DNA of 64,000 bases from Echinarachnius parma. Taxonomy: Eukaryota; Echinodermata; Echinoidea; Clypeasteroida; Echinarachniidae. The notes beneath the pieces were generated by a model. It had not been told where the DNA came from. It worked only from the letters and a program-made list of their open reading frames with translations, and did not search any database. Of the stretch, positions 62,801 through 64,000 are shown in pieces. Positions within the stretch are counted from its first letter, which is position 1, and every line of letters begins with the position of its first letter. The position numbers were made by a program, and so were the translations under genes. The DNA is taken from positions 90,001 through 154,000 of the forward strand of contig JBAMJV010007109.1 in assembly GCA_037951105.1 (NCBI GenBank), given 5' to 3'.

Positions 62801-64000
62801 GCTACTACAGTACATGTATGTAATGCCTAATGGTATGAACATACTGTGTGTGATACTTCCTTTCAAACATAATTGTGATGTCTTTCATGTTAGGAACGAA
62901 AATGTGACCCTCCATTAAACACACAAGCCTAATAATATGCAATGAATTATGCAACGCCGGCACTTTATTCATAATGACACATCCAAAATACCATTACTCC
63001 TTGAGTATAATGAAGATTATGCAGCGAGTACTGATATATACACTGAAGGAATGCCCTGCCATATCCTACCATTTTATAATCCATATCCTAGTGTTTACAG
63101 ATTTTTAATGTTACACAAATGACAAAACCATGACAATTCCTTTAAGCAATACTTTTGAGGGTCTTCCTCTGTAATTAGTCTATGAATGAGACAACTTTGG
63201 TACTTTGAAAGTATTGTTGATGCTCAATCCTCAACATATTCAATTCATTCTTTTTTATGTAAGTGGAAGTCCAATCATTCTATATTTATATGACTACAGT
63301 ATGTCATTGAAATTTTAAATATGAGATCTAGATTTGAGAGAAAGTCTTGGATGAAAAGAACTGAATTCCTTGAAGTTGAAGTATATGTAATTTAAGAAAT
63401 ATCAAGTGATGAATTACCTTTGATGAACATTGTTTTTCATGTTTTTTAAATTGCAAAACTCAATTAAAGCGGACCAAAACGCATAACACAAAGCAATCTG
63501 TGTAATAAGACCTATATTCACACATTTCGAATATCCCTGAATCACCCGAAACATGAATTCGGTTGAGGAATGGGCATAGTTTATATTTTGCTATCACGGG
63601 CTCTTTATGGATGCTCTGAGCGGCGCCATGATTTTTGTTTTCCGCCCAAACGTGACGTTGTCATGGACTGACGCTTATTGGTCTAGCCAAAGGCGATTTA
63701 ACTATTAGTTTGATAACTTATTTTTATGAAAAATCGGAGCGAACAAAAAAAACATTGCACTGCTGATAGCTTATTTTTTTAAATCTAATTATTTAGTATA
63801 TCTTTTATTTGTTTCTACTCTGATTATATGTGAAGTATGATAGTATATTATTTTCTAGTCAGAACGAGGGTGTTCATACGACATTCGAATTGTATGATAT
63901 CAACGAGCGCGTACGCGTTCGCAATCCTCCAAAACTGTAATATGTTTGCTACTTTTAATTCAATAGTTGTACTTCGAAATATCATGATATATATCGATAA
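59871..64000. other. Upstream intron or flank of the nuclear receptor
   Basis: No C-x2-C zinc-finger exon (CEGCKGFF-like) found on the - strand. A GTCAAACCTGT element lies at 61110-61205. Two - strand ORFs (60704-60913 and 61579-61773) are not recognised. Confidence 0.45.
63610..63695 (-). promoter_or_regulatory. Promoter-like motif cluster (weak)
   Basis: Reading the - strand: a CCAAT box (GACCAATAAGC), a CRE-like AACGTCACG, an E2F-like TTTGGGCGGAAAA, and an ATGGCGCCG. These sit in a locally CpG-rich spot. No exon is tied to it, so the owner gene is unknown. Confidence 0.25.

Overview
The window is animal nuclear DNA: long GT-AG introns, AT-rich non-coding sequence, many short palindromic (MITE-like) elements, poly-C/poly-G runs and minisatellites. 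The dispersed repeats (a 'GTCAAACCTGTCT' family, 'TTGCCCGACTGGGCAACC' fragments, 'GACCTTTGACCT' strings) and the protein affinities suggest an invertebrate deuterostome, most likely a sea urchin-like echinoderm. That organism call is inference.

Two genes face each other. On the + strand, positions 1964-36510 hold a complete SMG7 gene, the nonsense-mediated decay (NMD) adaptor with a 14-3-3-like domain. I resolve 20 coding exons. Every junction is GT-AG and phase-compatible, and the joined frame is 1536 codons (1537 with the alternative last exon). On the - strand, positions 59870-50691 hold the 3' part of a nuclear receptor of the NR6 (GCNF/HR4) group: the C-terminal extension of the DNA-binding domain, a hinge, and a ligand-binding domain without an obvious AF-2 helix. 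Its zinc-finger exons lie outside the window or were not seen.

The most striking property is that the SMG7 locus is full of local copies of its own exons. Ten of the 20 exons (3, 5, 6, 8, 9, 11, 16, 18, 19, 20) have one or more nearby tandem copies in various stages of decay. Exon 6 has about 15 partial copies in a 138-139 bp array, later split by a 1.8 kb transposon with 13-bp inverted repeats and a CTAC target duplication. The donor of exon 12 has expanded into a 36-bp minisatellite in which every unit carries a consensus 5' splice site and roughly the first 29 are in the same phase. The donor of exon 13 starts a 20-bp array, and a relic of exon 19 contains a 22-bp array. The terminal exon is duplicated, giving two alternative C-termini. 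The last exon of the nuclear receptor shows the same kind of partial copies.

Layout: 1-1860 upstream sequence with a foldback element; 1880-1986 CRE-like sites, two upstream ORFs and the first SMG7 exon; 1987-8304 a large, repeat-rich intron 1; 8305-36510 the remaining SMG7 exons; 36511-50690 intergenic DNA and the convergent 3' UTRs, with a 0.9 kb foldback element, a (TCAA)n tract and small MITEs; 50691-59870 the nuclear receptor exons; 59871-64000 upstream intron or flank with one weak promoter-like cluster near 63.6 kb. Because SMG7 is itself an NMD factor, the upstream ORFs and potential poison exons at this locus are worth testing for autoregulation.
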